From contig LJSH01000004.1 in assembly GCA_001314625.1 (NCBI GenBank), forward strand, positions 353,724 to 417,723: a DNA stretch of 64,000 bases, in the 5' to 3' direction. The notes beneath the pieces were generated by a model that worked only from the letters and a program-made list of their open reading frames with translations, ran no database searches and was not told the origin of the DNA. The stretch is from Oceanicaulis sp. HLUCCA04 (GTDB lineage: Bacteria; Pseudomonadota; Alphaproteobacteria; Caulobacterales; Maricaulaceae). Below are positions 16,066 to 25,141 of the stretch, in pieces. Made by a program: the position numbers and the translations under genes. Position 1 is the first letter of the stretch, and each line of letters starts with the position of its first letter.

Positions 16066-17157
16066 ATGGACAACACGCCCTTGCGCATTCTTCTGGTGAC
16101 GGACGCCTGGGAACCGCAGGTCAATGGCGTGGTGCGGACGCTCTCGCGCACGGTCGATGAGTGCCGGGCAATGGGCCATGAGGTGGAGGTTATTCATCCC
16201 GGCCTTGGCTTCAAGACGATCCCGTTGCCGACCTATCCCGATATCAAGCTGGCGCTGGGCGCGCGCCACGATATCGAGGCGCGCTTCCGGGCGTTCGAGC
16301 CGGAAGCCATCCATATTTCCACCGAAGGCACGCTGGGCCATGTGGCGCGGCGCATCTGCCTGTCCTGGAAGCTGCCCTTCACGACCAGCTATCACACCCA
16401 GTTCCCTGAATATGTGCATGCCCGCTTTCCGTTCATCCCGCTTGCGGCGGGCTATGCCTTCATGCGCCGTTTCCACAATTCTGGTAACGGCATCATGGTG
16501 GCGACCGAGACGATGCGGCAAAACCTCGTCAAGCGCGGCTTCAACAATCTGGTGGCGTGGTCGCGCGGCGTGGATACCGACCAGTTCCGGCCCGATCTGC
16601 GTGGGCTCGATGGCGGGGTCTACAAGGGTCTGCCCAAGCCGGTCTTTGCCTATGTCGGGCGCGTGGCGGTGGAAAAGAATATCGAGGCCTTCCTGAAGCT
16701 CGACCTGCCCGGTTCAAAGGTGGTGGTCGGCCCGGGCCCGCAGCTTGAAGAGCTCAAGCGCAAATACAAGGACGTGCATTTCACCGGCGGCAAGACCGGC
16801 GAGGAGCTGGCGCGCCATTTCGCGGACGCTGACGTGTTTGTGTTCCCCAGCTTCACCGACACGTTCGGGCTGGTGATCCTTGAAGCCATGGCCTGCGGCA
16901 CGCCCGTGGCGGCCTTTGTCGCGCCTGGCCCGCGCGATATCATTCCCGGCTCCAATGCCGGCGTCGTGTCTGATGATCTGCGCGAAGCCTGCCTGCAGGC
17001 GCTGGAGCTCAAACGCGAGGACGCGCGCGCCTTTGCCGAGAAGAATTCCTGGCGGGCCTGCACCGAGCAGTTCGTCGACAATCTCAAACCCCAGCCCCGC
17101 CCGGAACGCAAACGCTTCTGGAAACGGCTGAGACGGCTCCGGCGCGCCAAGAGCTAG
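16066..17157 (+). CDS. GT4-family glycosyltransferase (mannosyltransferase-like)
   Basis: This 363-residue GT-B protein has an N-terminal acceptor half starting ILLVTDAWEPQVNGVVRTL, then SYHTQFPEYVHARF, and a donor-binding half with YVGRVAVEKNIEAFLKL and FPSFTDTFGLVILEAMACGTP (the E-x7-E motif). It resembles GDP-mannose-dependent alpha-mannosyltransferases and related glycolipid glycosyltransferases, but donor and acceptor cannot be read from the sequence. The C-terminus is very basic (RPERKRFWKRLRRLRRAKS), suggesting peripheral membrane attachment. Its 3' end overlaps the convergent deaminase gene by 4 bases. Confidence 0.82.
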   Translation: MDNTPLRILLVTDAWEPQVNGVVRTLSRTVDECRAMGHEVEVIHPGLGFKTIPLPTYPDIKLALGARHDIEARFRAFEPEAIHISTEGTLGHVARRICLSWKLPFTTSYHTQFPEYVHARFPFIPLAAGYAFMRRFHNSGNGIMVATETMRQNLVKRGFNNLVAWSRGVDTDQFRPDLRGLDGGVYKGLPKPVFAYVGRVAVEKNIEAFLKLDLPGSKVVVGPGPQLEELKRKYKDVHFTGGKTGEELARHFADADVFVFPSFTDTFGLVILEAMACGTPVAAFVAPGPRDIIPGSNAGVVSDDLREACLQALELKREDARAFAEKNSWRACTEQFVDNLKPQPRPERKRFWKRLRRLRRAKS

Positions 17158-17741
17158 CCCGCGATCCGCACCCGCGTCTTGCCTCCGCGCCCAAGGCGCT
17201 GGATCGCCTGATCCACGCTTTCGTCCGGGCCCGGCACCAGATCGGCGTCGAAAATATTGGCACGGGCGTCCTGTGCGACGAGGGGCAGGCCGGTGCGCAC
17301 GCGGGTGAAAAACCCGGCATTGAGCGCATCGCCTTGCGCCTGTCTGACCCCTTCCACGACCTCAATGCCTGCCGCGCGCAGCATGGCGATGCCGCGGCCA
17401 GACACGCGCGGATCGGGATCGCCTGATGCGATGAACACGCGCGCCACGCCAGCCTCGATCAGGGCCTGCGCGCAAGGCGGTGTCTGCCCGTGATGGGAGC
17501 AGGGCTCCAGCGTGACATAGACATCCGCGCCGCGCGCCTGTTCACCCGCGTTCTGCAATGCCTGTGCCTCGGCATGGGGCCGTCCGCCCGGCGCGGTGAC
17601 GGCGCTGGCGATGACTTTGCCATCTTTGGCTATCACGCAGCCGACAGACGGGTTCGGTGCGGTGGTGCCGAGCCCGCAAAATGCGAGCGCCAGCGCCGCG
17701 TCCATGAAGCGCAGATGAGATGGTGTCAGCCCTTCGGGCAT
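17154..17741 (-). CDS. RibD-like riboflavin deaminase with only a vestigial reductase part
   Basis: This 195-residue protein has a complete CDA-type deaminase domain: NPSVGCVIAKDG, the zinc-binding HAEAQAL, LEPCSHHGQTPPC (both zinc Cys) and GDPDPRVSGRGIAMLRAAGI. This is the N-terminal half of RibD, which deaminates the pyrimidine intermediate of riboflavin synthesis. The ~150-residue reductase domain expected after it is replaced by a short tail (ARANIFDADLVPGPDESVDQ). A separate reductase would be needed, or the substrate may differ. It overlaps gpmA by 16 bases and is probably co-transcribed with it. Confidence 0.75.
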   Translation of the reverse strand: MPEGLTPSHLRFMDAALALAFCGLGTTAPNPSVGCVIAKDGKVIASAVTAPGGRPHAEAQALQNAGEQARGADVYVTLEPCSHHGQTPPCAQALIEAGVARVFIASGDPDPRVSGRGIAMLRAAGIEVVEGVRQAQGDALNAGFFTRVRTGLPLVAQDARANIFDADLVPGPDESVDQAIQRLGRGGKTRVRIAG

Positions 17742-18451
17742 GGCGGCAGGGCCTGCGCGCGGTCTTCGTCAAGATAGCGCGCCTCGACGGGACGAAGGCC
17801 ATCCAGCTCGATCAGCAGCGGATTGCCGGTCGGCACTTCGACTTTCAGGATATCCGCGTCGGCGACCCGGAAGAGGATTTTCACCAGCGCGCGCAACGAA
17901 TTGCCATGCGCGGAGATGAACACGCTTTCCCCGCCGGCAAGGCGCGGCGCAACCAGCGCGGAAAAGCATTCCTCAACGCGGACAAGCGTGTCTTTCAGGC
18001 TTTCGGTGCCCGGCAAAAGGCCGGGATCGAGATGGGCGTAGCGCTCGTCATGAACCGGGTGGCGCGGATCGCTACGGTCGAGCGCGGGAGGCGGAATGTC
18101 GAAAGAGCGGCGCCAGATCAGCACCTGGTCTTCGCCGTGGGCGGCGACGGTTTCGGCCTTGTCGAGACCCGTCAGCGCGCCGTAATGACGCTCGTTGAGC
18201 CGCCAGTCCGGCATCACCGGAATCCAAAGCCTGTCCAGCGTGTCCAGGCCCAGATGGGCGGTGCGGATGGCACGGCGCAGATAGCTGGTGAAGGCGATAT
18301 CGGGGGCAAAGCCGGCCTGCTTCATCAGCATGCCGCCGCGTTTTGCCTCCGCCTCGCCGCGTGTCGTCAAATCCACATCCACCCAGCCGGTAAACCGGTT
18401 CTCGAGATTCCACTGGCTCTGGCCATGGCGGGTAAGGACAAGGCGTGTCAT
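17726..18451 (-). CDS. gpmA: 2,3-bisphosphoglycerate-dependent phosphoglycerate mutase
   Basis: This 241-residue glycolytic enzyme interconverts 3- and 2-phosphoglycerate. The phosphohistidine motif LVLTRHGQSQWNLENRFTGW is at the N-terminus, and RRAIRTAHLGLD, NERHYGALTGLDKAET and the second catalytic His in ISAHGNSLRALV follow. ATG 18451 matches the normal family start; an upstream extension is not conserved. It precedes and overlaps the RibD-like gene on the same strand. Confidence 0.93.
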   Translation of the reverse strand: MTRLVLTRHGQSQWNLENRFTGWVDVDLTTRGEAEAKRGGMLMKQAGFAPDIAFTSYLRRAIRTAHLGLDTLDRLWIPVMPDWRLNERHYGALTGLDKAETVAAHGEDQVLIWRRSFDIPPPALDRSDPRHPVHDERYAHLDPGLLPGTESLKDTLVRVEECFSALVAPRLAGGESVFISAHGNSLRALVKILFRVADADILKVEVPTGNPLLIELDGLRPVEARYLDEDRAQALPPCPKG

Positions 18452-18710
18452 CGCGTAACTCCGGCACAATGTCTGTCGCTGTGTGACCGAGGCAATAGCG
18501 CGGGCGGAGACGGATGACCACTGGCCGGGCGCTGCTTTGGCAAAAAAGACACATATCACGGGCAATCGGAACGCGATTTTGTGGCGCGTGCCTTGCATCT
18601 GCCGTTGACAGGCGCACAGTGAATGTCCGTACGCGGCACCTCGCGGGACATGCCGGTGATTGAAGAGGCACCGGCCAACGGTGCCCGGGATGGGTTAAAG
18701 GGGTAGCGGA

Positions 18711-18938
18711 ATGATCCGGCAGATCGTGACACCGGCCAATGGTGCTGAAGCGGCATTGCTGGACCGGCTGGTCGCACGCTTCACCGAGGAGCTGGCGGCG
18801 CGCACATCGGAATGCATGTTCTACATGACCGAACCTGGCAGCCAGGCCCCGGTGCGTATTATCGAAACCGAGACCCAGGAGACGCTGGACCGGTTCCTCG
18901 CCTTTGTCGCATCGCAGATCGGCCATCACGCCATTTGA
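18711..18938 (+). CDS. Small conserved-looking protein of unknown function
   Basis: This 75-residue reading frame is preceded by AAGGGG about 9 bases before its ATG. The product has a helical N-terminal half (GAEAALLDRLVARFTEELAA) and a CMFYMTEPG strand; no signal peptide or known motif is seen. It lies alone between divergent gpmA and kdsD. Codon use resembles the neighbours. I do not recognise a family. Confidence 0.5.
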   Translation: MIRQIVTPANGAEAALLDRLVARFTEELAARTSECMFYMTEPGSQAPVRIIETETQETLDRFLAFVASQIGHHAI

Positions 18939-19076
18939 CGGCTGAGCGCCCTGTCATGCTGGCCAGCGCTCCATGGTGCTGCTAAAGCCTCAGATTCATG
19001 AAGCTCCCGAAGCGGCCCTGCCGGCCGCGATGCCAGCCCGGCTGCCTGAAATGCCATTGAGGTCGATGCGCGTCCC

Positions 19077-20075
19077 ATGTCCGAGACAGAAAGCCTGAAC
19101 CGCCCCGCAGCCCGCCTTGATACGGCGCGTATTCTTGACGCGATGCGGCGGACCGCGCGTATCGAGCGAGAGGGGCTGGCGGCGCTGGAAGCCGCCTTTG
19201 ACGAGCGCGCAGTGGGTGTCGTCTCCTTGCTGGCCACGTTGAAAGGCCGGCTGATCTGCGCCGGTGTCGGCAAGTCCGGCCATGTCGCGCGCAAGATTGC
19301 GGCCACGCTGGCCTCAACCGGCACACCTGCGCAATATGTCCACCCCGCCGAGGCGAGCCATGGTGATCTGGGCATGATCACATCGGGCGATGCGGTGCTG
19401 GCACTGTCCAAATCCGGCGAGACGCGCGAGCTGGGCGACCTCACGGCCTATTGCCGCCGCTTTGGCGTTCCGCTGATAGCGCTGACGGCGGGCGCAGACA
19501 GCACGCTGGCCAAGGCCAGCGATCACCTGCTGCTGGTGCCCGATGCGCCCGAGGCAGCCGGGGAGACCCGCGCGCCGACCACGTCGACCACGCTGATGAT
19601 GGCCTATGGTGATGCGCTGGCGGTCGCCCTGATCGAGGCGCGCGGGTTTACCGCTTCCGATTTTGCCACCTTTCATCCCGGCGGCACGCTAGGCGCAGCC
19701 TTCCTGAAGGCAGGTGATCTGATGCATGCCGACATGCCGCTGGCCGAGGAAGGCACGCTCATGTCCGATGCGCTTATCGTGATGAGTTCCAAAGGGTTTG
19801 GCTGTGTCGGCATTACCCGCCGGGGCGTGCTGACCGGGATCATCACTGATGGCGATCTGCGCCGTCATATGAGCCCGGACCTGACCGCCTCAGCGGTCGA
19901 AACCATCATGACGGCCAACCCGAAAAGTGTGGCACCTGACGGGCTGGCGGCCGATGCGCTGCGCCTGATGACGGCCGGTTCGCAAAAAATCCTGTCGGTA
20001 TTCGTCTGCGATGAAACCGGCAGGCCGCTCGGCCTGTTGCACATCCATGATCTATTGCGCGCCGGTCTCAGCTAG
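19077..20075 (+). CDS. kdsD: D-arabinose-5-phosphate isomerase (KpsF/GutQ family)
   Basis: This 332-residue enzyme converts ribulose-5-phosphate to arabinose-5-phosphate, the first step of Kdo synthesis for lipopolysaccharide. The N-terminal SIS domain includes ICAGVGKSGHVARKIAATLA, HGDLGMITSGDAVLALSKSG and FHPGGTLG. Two CBS domains follow (about residues 210-330), with FGCVGITRRGVLTGIITDGD and FVCDETGRPLGLLHIHDLL. It begins a run of sugar-nucleotide and envelope genes on the same strand. Confidence 0.92.
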   Translation: MSETESLNRPAARLDTARILDAMRRTARIEREGLAALEAAFDERAVGVVSLLATLKGRLICAGVGKSGHVARKIAATLASTGTPAQYVHPAEASHGDLGMITSGDAVLALSKSGETRELGDLTAYCRRFGVPLIALTAGADSTLAKASDHLLLVPDAPEAAGETRAPTTSTTLMMAYGDALAVALIEARGFTASDFATFHPGGTLGAAFLKAGDLMHADMPLAEEGTLMSDALIVMSSKGFGCVGITRRGVLTGIITDGDLRRHMSPDLTASAVETIMTANPKSVAPDGLAADALRLMTAGSQKILSVFVCDETGRPLGLLHIHDLLRAGLS

Positions 20076-20124
20076 GCTGATACGCGCCCGCTTCAGACCG
20101 GACCTGACCCACCAAGAGGCATAC

Positions 20125-21651
20125 ATGACCGACAGCCAGCGCCCCGCCGCCGATATTGAGCCCAATAGCTGGGACTTCGAGACCCGCCCGCTCATCAAGC
20201 CGACCGGCTTTCGCGAGTATGATGCGCGCTGGTGGTTTGGACATCCTGGCTCCGACAAGGCACCGGAGCTCAATCTTTACGGCGTTCAGGCTTTGGGGCT
20301 GGGGCTGGGTACGCTGATGCACGAGCTGGGCATCGCCCCGCAGATCGTGACGGGCCATGATTTCCGCAGCTATTCACTGTCGGTCAAGCAGGCGCTGGAA
20401 GTGGGCCTGATGCAGGCCGGCATTACCGTTCACGATATCGGCCTTGCCCTGTCGCCAATGGCGTATTTCGCCCAGTTCGATCTGGATATTCCCGCCGTTG
20501 CGATGGTGACGGCCAGTCACAACTCCAATGGCTGGACCGGTGTGAAGATGGGTGTAGAGCGCCCGCTGACCTTTGGCCCTGACGAGATGGGCCGTCTGAA
20601 GACCATCGTGCTGGAAGGGCTCGGTCAGACCCGGCCCGGCGGCGCCTATGTGCGCCAGGAGGGGGTGCGCGAGCGTTATATCGCTGACCTCACGGGCGGC
20701 TTCAAAGCCAGGCGCAAGCTCAAAGTGGTGGCCGCATGCGGCAATGGCACGGCGGGCGCATTCGCTCCGCAGGCGCTGGAAGCCATGGGGGTGGAGGTGA
20801 TCGCGCTCAACTGCGATCTTGACCACACCTTCCCGAACCATAACCCGAACCCGGAAGACATGAAGATGCTGCACGCGCTGGCCGATGCCGTGCGCGAGCA
20901 CAAGGCCGATGTGGGTCTGGCGTTTGACGGTGATGGCGACCGCTGCGGCGTGGTCGATAATGAGGGTGAAGAGATTTTCGCCGACAAGGTCGGGCTGATG
21001 CTCGCCCGCGATCTGTCAGCGGAGTACAAGGATGCGACCTTCGTCGTCGACGTAAAATCGACCGGACTTTACGCCACCGATCCGGTGCTCAAAGCCAGAG
21101 GCGCAAAGACGGATTACTTCAAGACCGGCCATTCCTATATCAAGCGCCGTTCCCATCAGCTGGGCGCGCTGGCGGGTTTTGAAAAGTCCGGGCATTTCTT
21201 CCTGCAACCGCCGGTCGGCAAGGGCTATGATTGTGGTCTGACGGCGGCGCGCTGCGTCCTGGCAATGCTGGACAATAATCCGGACAGCTCAATGGCAGAC
21301 CTGAAGCGGGCGCTGCCGGTCAGCTATGGCTCTCCGACCATGTCGCCGGCGTGTACGGATGAAGAGAAATATGCCGTCGTGGACCGGATCATCGCCAGCT
21401 TCGAGGCGAAGAAAGCCGCCGGTGCAAAAGTGGCGGGCCGCGAGATAGTGGACATCAACACAGTCAACGGCGTGCGTTTCACCTTTGCCGACGGCGCCTG
21501 GGGGCTTATCCGGGCTTCGTCCAACACACCCAACCTGGTCGTGGTGGTGGAAAGCCTCACCTCGGCTGAGGATGTCAGCGCGATTTTCTCCGCAATCAAG
21601 GATGAGCTGGCGCGGCACAGGGAAGTTGGCGCATTCGATCAGGAAATCTGA
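20125..21651 (+). CDS. Phosphomannomutase / phosphoglucomutase
   Basis: This 508-residue alpha-D-phosphohexomutase interconverts hexose 6- and 1-phosphates, feeding GDP-mannose, dTDP-glucose and UDP-glucose synthesis. The phosphoserine loop is [16 protein letters not shown], the metal-binding loop is [14 protein letters not shown], and the sugar-binding loop region reads GFEKSGHFF. The C-terminal phosphate-binding part contains [20 protein letters not shown] 20125 was chosen over upstream in-frame sequence that overlaps kdsD. It is 49 bases after kdsD and 29 before rfbB. Confidence 0.9.
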   Translation: MTDSQRPAADIEPNSWDFETRPLIKPTGFREYDARWWFGHPGSDKAPELNLYGVQALGLGLGTLMHELGIAPQIVTGHDFRSYSLSVKQALEVGLMQAGITVHDIGLALSPMAYFAQFDLDIPAVAMVTASHNSNGWTGVKMGVERPLTFGPDEMGRLKTIVLEGLGQTRPGGAYVRQEGVRERYIADLTGGFKARRKLKVVAACGNGTAGAFAPQALEAMGVEVIALNCDLDHTFPNHNPNPEDMKMLHALADAVREHKADVGLAFDGDGDRCGVVDNEGEEIFADKVGLMLARDLSAEYKDATFVVDVKSTGLYATDPVLKARGAKTDYFKTGHSYIKRRSHQLGALAGFEKSGHFFLQPPVGKGYDCGLTAARCVLAMLDNNPDSSMADLKRALPVSYGSPTMSPACTDEEKYAVVDRIIASFEAKKAAGAKVAGREIVDINTVNGVRFTFADGAWGLIRASSNTPNLVVVVESLTSAEDVSAIFSAIKDELARHREVGAFDQEI

Positions 21652-21680
21652 GGCTGAGCCGGGCAGGGAGCTTCCAGACG

Positions 21681-22727
21681 ATGAAAATTCTGGTCACGGG
21701 CGGTGCGGGCTTTATCGGTTCTGCCGTGGTTCGTCTGGCGGTTTCACGCGGCCACAGTGTCGTTAATCTGGATGCGCTGACCTATGCTGCCTCGCTGGAG
21801 AATGTAGCGCCGGTCAGCGCTTCCCCGCTCTATGCGTTTGAACACGCCGACATCAGGGACCGGGCGGCACTCGACCGCATTTTTGAGACCCATCAGCCCG
21901 ACGCGGTGATGCATCTGGCCGCTGAGAGCCATGTCGACCGCTCGATAGACGGGCCGTCAGACTTCGTTGAGACCAATATAAACGGCACGTTTCACCTGCT
22001 GGAGGCCGCGCGCAAATACTGGACGGGCCAGGGCCGCCCTGACACGTTCCGCTTTCACCACATCTCTACCGACGAGGTGTTCGGCTCGCTGCCTGCCGAT
22101 CCGTCAGTAAAGTTCACCGAAGAGACCCGCTACGACCCGCGCTCGCCCTATTCGGCGTCGAAGGCGGCGGCAGATCATCTGGTGCGGGCGTGGCACGAAA
22201 CCTATGGGCTTCCGGTAGTACTGACCAATTGCTCAAATAATTACGGGCCCTACCATTTTCCCGAAAAGCTGATCCCGCTGATTATCATCAAGGCACTGGC
22301 GGGAGAGCCTTTGCCCGTTTACGGCGATGGCTCAAATGTGCGCGACTGGCTGTATGTCGAAGACCATGCCGATGCCTTGCTTTCCGTCGTTCAGCGCGGA
22401 CAGACAGGGCGCTCCTACAATATTGGCGGGAACAGCGAGCGGACCAATCTGGAGCTGGTGCAGGCCTTGTGTGCGATCCTTGACGATCTGCGGCCGGCAT
22501 CAATCGCCCATGCCGGTCTCATCCGCTTTGTGGAAGACCGGCCCGGCCATGATGCGCGCTATGCCATCGATGCCCGCCGGATGCGCGATGAGCTGGGCTG
22601 GAGCCCGTCGGTCAGCCTGGAAGAGGGGCTTTATCGCACCGTGCAATGGTATCTGGACAATGAGGGCTGGTGGCGCCCCCTGATCGGGCGAAAAGGCGCA
22701 GGCAGCCGGCTTGGAAGGAATGTGTAG
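21681..22727 (+). CDS. rfbB: dTDP-glucose 4,6-dehydratase
   Basis: This 348-residue extended short-chain dehydrogenase makes dTDP-4-keto-6-deoxyglucose. NAD binding is shown by [19 protein letters not shown], the catalytic region by [12 protein letters not shown] and [20 protein letters not shown] (Tyr-x3-Lys), and substrate binding by [20 protein letters not shown] and [20 protein letters not shown]. It is adjacent to rfbA, which supplies its substrate. No rfbC or rfbD is in the cluster. Confidence 0.95.
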   Translation: MKILVTGGAGFIGSAVVRLAVSRGHSVVNLDALTYAASLENVAPVSASPLYAFEHADIRDRAALDRIFETHQPDAVMHLAAESHVDRSIDGPSDFVETNINGTFHLLEAARKYWTGQGRPDTFRFHHISTDEVFGSLPADPSVKFTEETRYDPRSPYSASKAAADHLVRAWHETYGLPVVLTNCSNNYGPYHFPEKLIPLIIIKALAGEPLPVYGDGSNVRDWLYVEDHADALLSVVQRGQTGRSYNIGGNSERTNLELVQALCAILDDLRPASIAHAGLIRFVEDRPGHDARYAIDARRMRDELGWSPSVSLEEGLYRTVQWYLDNEGWWRPLIGRKGAGSRLGRNV

Positions 22728-22812
22728 TTGCAAGGGCGGGCCGCGTTGTTGACGGATTGACGCTTCGGCAGGATACAGGGGGCCAGCAGGCAGCATCAGG
22801 CCGGAAAGCACA

Positions 22813-23694
22813 TTGACCAAGCGCAAGGGCATCATACTGGCAGGGGGATCTGGCACGCGGCTTTATCCCGTGACGGCCGTCACCTCCAAACAGCTCCTGC
22901 CGATCTACGACAAGCCGATGGTCTATTATCCGCTATCGGTGCTGATGCTGGCCGGGGTGCGCGAGATCGCGATCATCACGACACCGCATGAACAGCCGCA
23001 ATTCATGGCGCTGCTGGGCGATGGCAGCCAGTGGGGTATCTCCCTGACCTTTATCGTCCAGCCATCGCCCGATGGCCTGGCGCAGGCCTATATGCTGGCC
23101 GAGGATTTTCTTGATGGCGCCCCGTCCGTCATGGTGCTGGGCGACAATATCTTTTTCGGCCACGGGCTGGCCGACATGCTGCGATCTGCCGATGCCCGGC
23201 CCGCCGGCGGCACGGTGTTTGGCTATCAGGTAGCCGATCCGGAGCGTTATGGCGTCGTGTCTTTTGATGAGGCGGGCCGCGTCATCTCGATCATCGAGAA
23301 GCCGCAAGCACCGCCCTCGAATGTCGCTGTTACGGGGCTGTATTTCCTCGATGGCCGGGCGCCGGAGCGGGCCCGGAAGGTGACACCGTCCGCACGCGGA
23401 GAGCTGGAGATCACGACGCTTTTGCAGATGTATCTCGATGAGGGCGAGCTCAGCGTGGAAACAATGGGACCGGGCTATGCCTGGCTGGATACCGGCACGC
23501 CCGACAGTCTCCTGGAAGCGGCCGAATTTGTCGCCACGCTGGAGCGGCGGCAAGGCTCGAAGATTGCATGCCCGGAGGAAACCGCCTGGCGTCAGGGCTT
23601 TATCGACAGCGCCGCCCTCGCCGCGCTGGCCGGCTCCATGGGCGGGGGCAGCTATGCCCGGTATCTGCAAAGACTGGCCGACGGGGGCATGTAA
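22813..23694 (+). CDS. rfbA: Glucose-1-phosphate thymidylyltransferase
   Basis: This 293-residue nucleotidyltransferase couples dTTP and glucose-1-phosphate to dTDP-glucose. The signature GIILAGGSGTRLYPVT is at the N-terminus, followed by SKQLLPIYDKPMVYYPLS and FVQPSPDGLAQAY-like segments, and catalytic VLGDNIFFGHGL. The start appears to be TTG at 22813, with GGAAAG about 7 bases upstream; no in-frame ATG precedes the nucleotide-binding loop. Length and motifs are those of RmlA. Confidence 0.94.
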   Translation: MTKRKGIILAGGSGTRLYPVTAVTSKQLLPIYDKPMVYYPLSVLMLAGVREIAIITTPHEQPQFMALLGDGSQWGISLTFIVQPSPDGLAQAYMLAEDFLDGAPSVMVLGDNIFFGHGLADMLRSADARPAGGTVFGYQVADPERYGVVSFDEAGRVISIIEKPQAPPSNVAVTGLYFLDGRAPERARKVTPSARGELEITTLLQMYLDEGELSVETMGPGYAWLDTGTPDSLLEAAEFVATLERRQGSKIACPEETAWRQGFIDSAALAALAGSMGGGSYARYLQRLADGGM

Positions 23695-23829
23695 TAGCGG
23701 CCCGGCCCGCAAGGGGCGCTGGCAGATATCGAAACAGATTGTGATTCTGTCATCGTGCGGGCCTGCATCATGGTCGCGCGAAATTCCCGCAGGCCGCGCC
23801 TCGCGGCAGCCGACCCACAGGACCCCGTA

Positions 23830-24978
23830 ATGCAATTCATTGACCTTCAAGCCCAATATGCCCGCATCGCCGACAAGGTGGACGCCCGGATCATGTCCGC
23901 TGTGCGCAGCGGGCGGTATATTCTGGGCCCGGAAGTGCAGGAGCTTGAAGCGGCGCTGGCCGGGTTCAGTGGTTCCTCGCGGGCGCTGGGCTGCGCCAAC
24001 GGTACAGACGCACTTGTATTGCCTCTGATGGCATGGGGGCTGCGTCCCGGCGACGCCGTTTTCTGCCCGTCATTCACCTTTACCGCGACGGCGGAAGTCG
24101 TGCCCTGGCTGGGCGCAACGCCCGTTTTCGTGGATATCGACCCGGCAACCTACAATATGGATCCGGCCCATCTTGAGGCCTCCATCGAGATGGTGAAGGC
24201 AAAAGGAGAGTTGAACCCGCGCGTCATCATTGCGGTGGACCTGTTCGGCCAGCCAGCCAACTATCCGCAGATCGCGCAGATCGCGAAGCGCCACGGACTG
24301 AAACTGATCGCGGACAGCGCCCAAGGCTTTGGCTGCACGCTGGAGGGCAAGCATCCCTCCCACTGGAGCGATGTCACGACCACCTCCTTCTTCCCCGCCA
24401 AGCCGCTGGGCTGTTACGGGGATGGCGGCGCAGTGCTTACCGATGATCCCGATCTGGCCGAGATCATGGAATCGCTCGCGGTGCACGGCAAAGCCATGCC
24501 GCGCGATATCGAGAAGCGCGCTTTCGAGCACGATCCCAAATACTTCAATGTCCGTATAGGAATGAACTCGCGTCTGGACACGATCCAGGCAGCTGTGCTC
24601 CTGGAAAAACTCGCGATTTTTCCTGACGAGATCGAGGCACGAAACCGTATTGCGGCGCGCTACAACACACATCTGGAGACTCTCGTGGACGCGGTGCCGC
24701 AGGTGATTTCCGGCGGGGTGTCCACCTGGGCGCAGTACACGATCGAGCACAGCCGCCGCGACGCGCTCGCCGCTCATCTTAAATCGCGTGGTGTACCAAC
24801 CGCAGTTTACTACCCCATCCCGATCCACGCGCAGGAGCCCTATGCGAAATACCCCGCAGGTCCGGACGGGCTTGCCGTGACCGAGGACAAGGCCGGGCGC
24901 GTCATGTCATTGCCGATGCATCCCTACCTTGATACTGCCACGCAAGACCGTGTCATTTCGGCTATCCGCGAATTTTGA
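23830..24978 (+). CDS. DegT/DnrJ/EryC1 sugar aminotransferase
   Basis: This 382-residue PLP enzyme begins MQFIDLQAQYARI, typical of sugar-nucleotide aminotransferases. The PLP lysine lies in TTSFFPAKPLGCYGDGGA, and LGCANGTDALVL, FCPSFTFTATAE and DSAQGFG are the other family motifs. It would transaminate a keto sugar nucleotide, probably the product of rfbB or a derived sugar, with glutamate as donor. The exact product (3- or 4-amino sugar, or a UDP-linked sugar) is not determined. It is separated from rfbA by 135 bases. Confidence 0.87.
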   Translation: MQFIDLQAQYARIADKVDARIMSAVRSGRYILGPEVQELEAALAGFSGSSRALGCANGTDALVLPLMAWGLRPGDAVFCPSFTFTATAEVVPWLGATPVFVDIDPATYNMDPAHLEASIEMVKAKGELNPRVIIAVDLFGQPANYPQIAQIAKRHGLKLIADSAQGFGCTLEGKHPSHWSDVTTTSFFPAKPLGCYGDGGAVLTDDPDLAEIMESLAVHGKAMPRDIEKRAFEHDPKYFNVRIGMNSRLDTIQAAVLLEKLAIFPDEIEARNRIAARYNTHLETLVDAVPQVISGGVSTWAQYTIEHSRRDALAAHLKSRGVPTAVYYPIPIHAQEPYAKYPAGPDGLAVTEDKAGRVMSLPMHPYLDTATQDRVISAIREF

Positions 24979-25091
24979 CGGGCAGGGTATACCGCATTTC
25001 GGGCATGCCAGCCGGTGCCGGCAAGCAGAGATGGTTCACGGCGCGCTTTGCCGGAAAATCAAGTCGAGGATACTTCTTATCGGCGCACGAG

Positions 25092-25116
25092 CCGGAGCGA
25101 ACCCGGTTCGCTCCGG
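25092..25116. terminator. Perfect hairpin between convergent genes (possible bidirectional terminator)
   Basis: CCGGAGCGAACC and GGTTCGCTCCGG form a perfect 25-base palindrome around one central base, in the gap between the aminotransferase and lptD, which converge here. The stem is strong, but there is no T tract on either side. A terminator role is therefore a guess from position. Confidence 0.4.
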
Positions 25117-25141
25117 GCAGGAACCGGCGTGAGGGCAGGCC

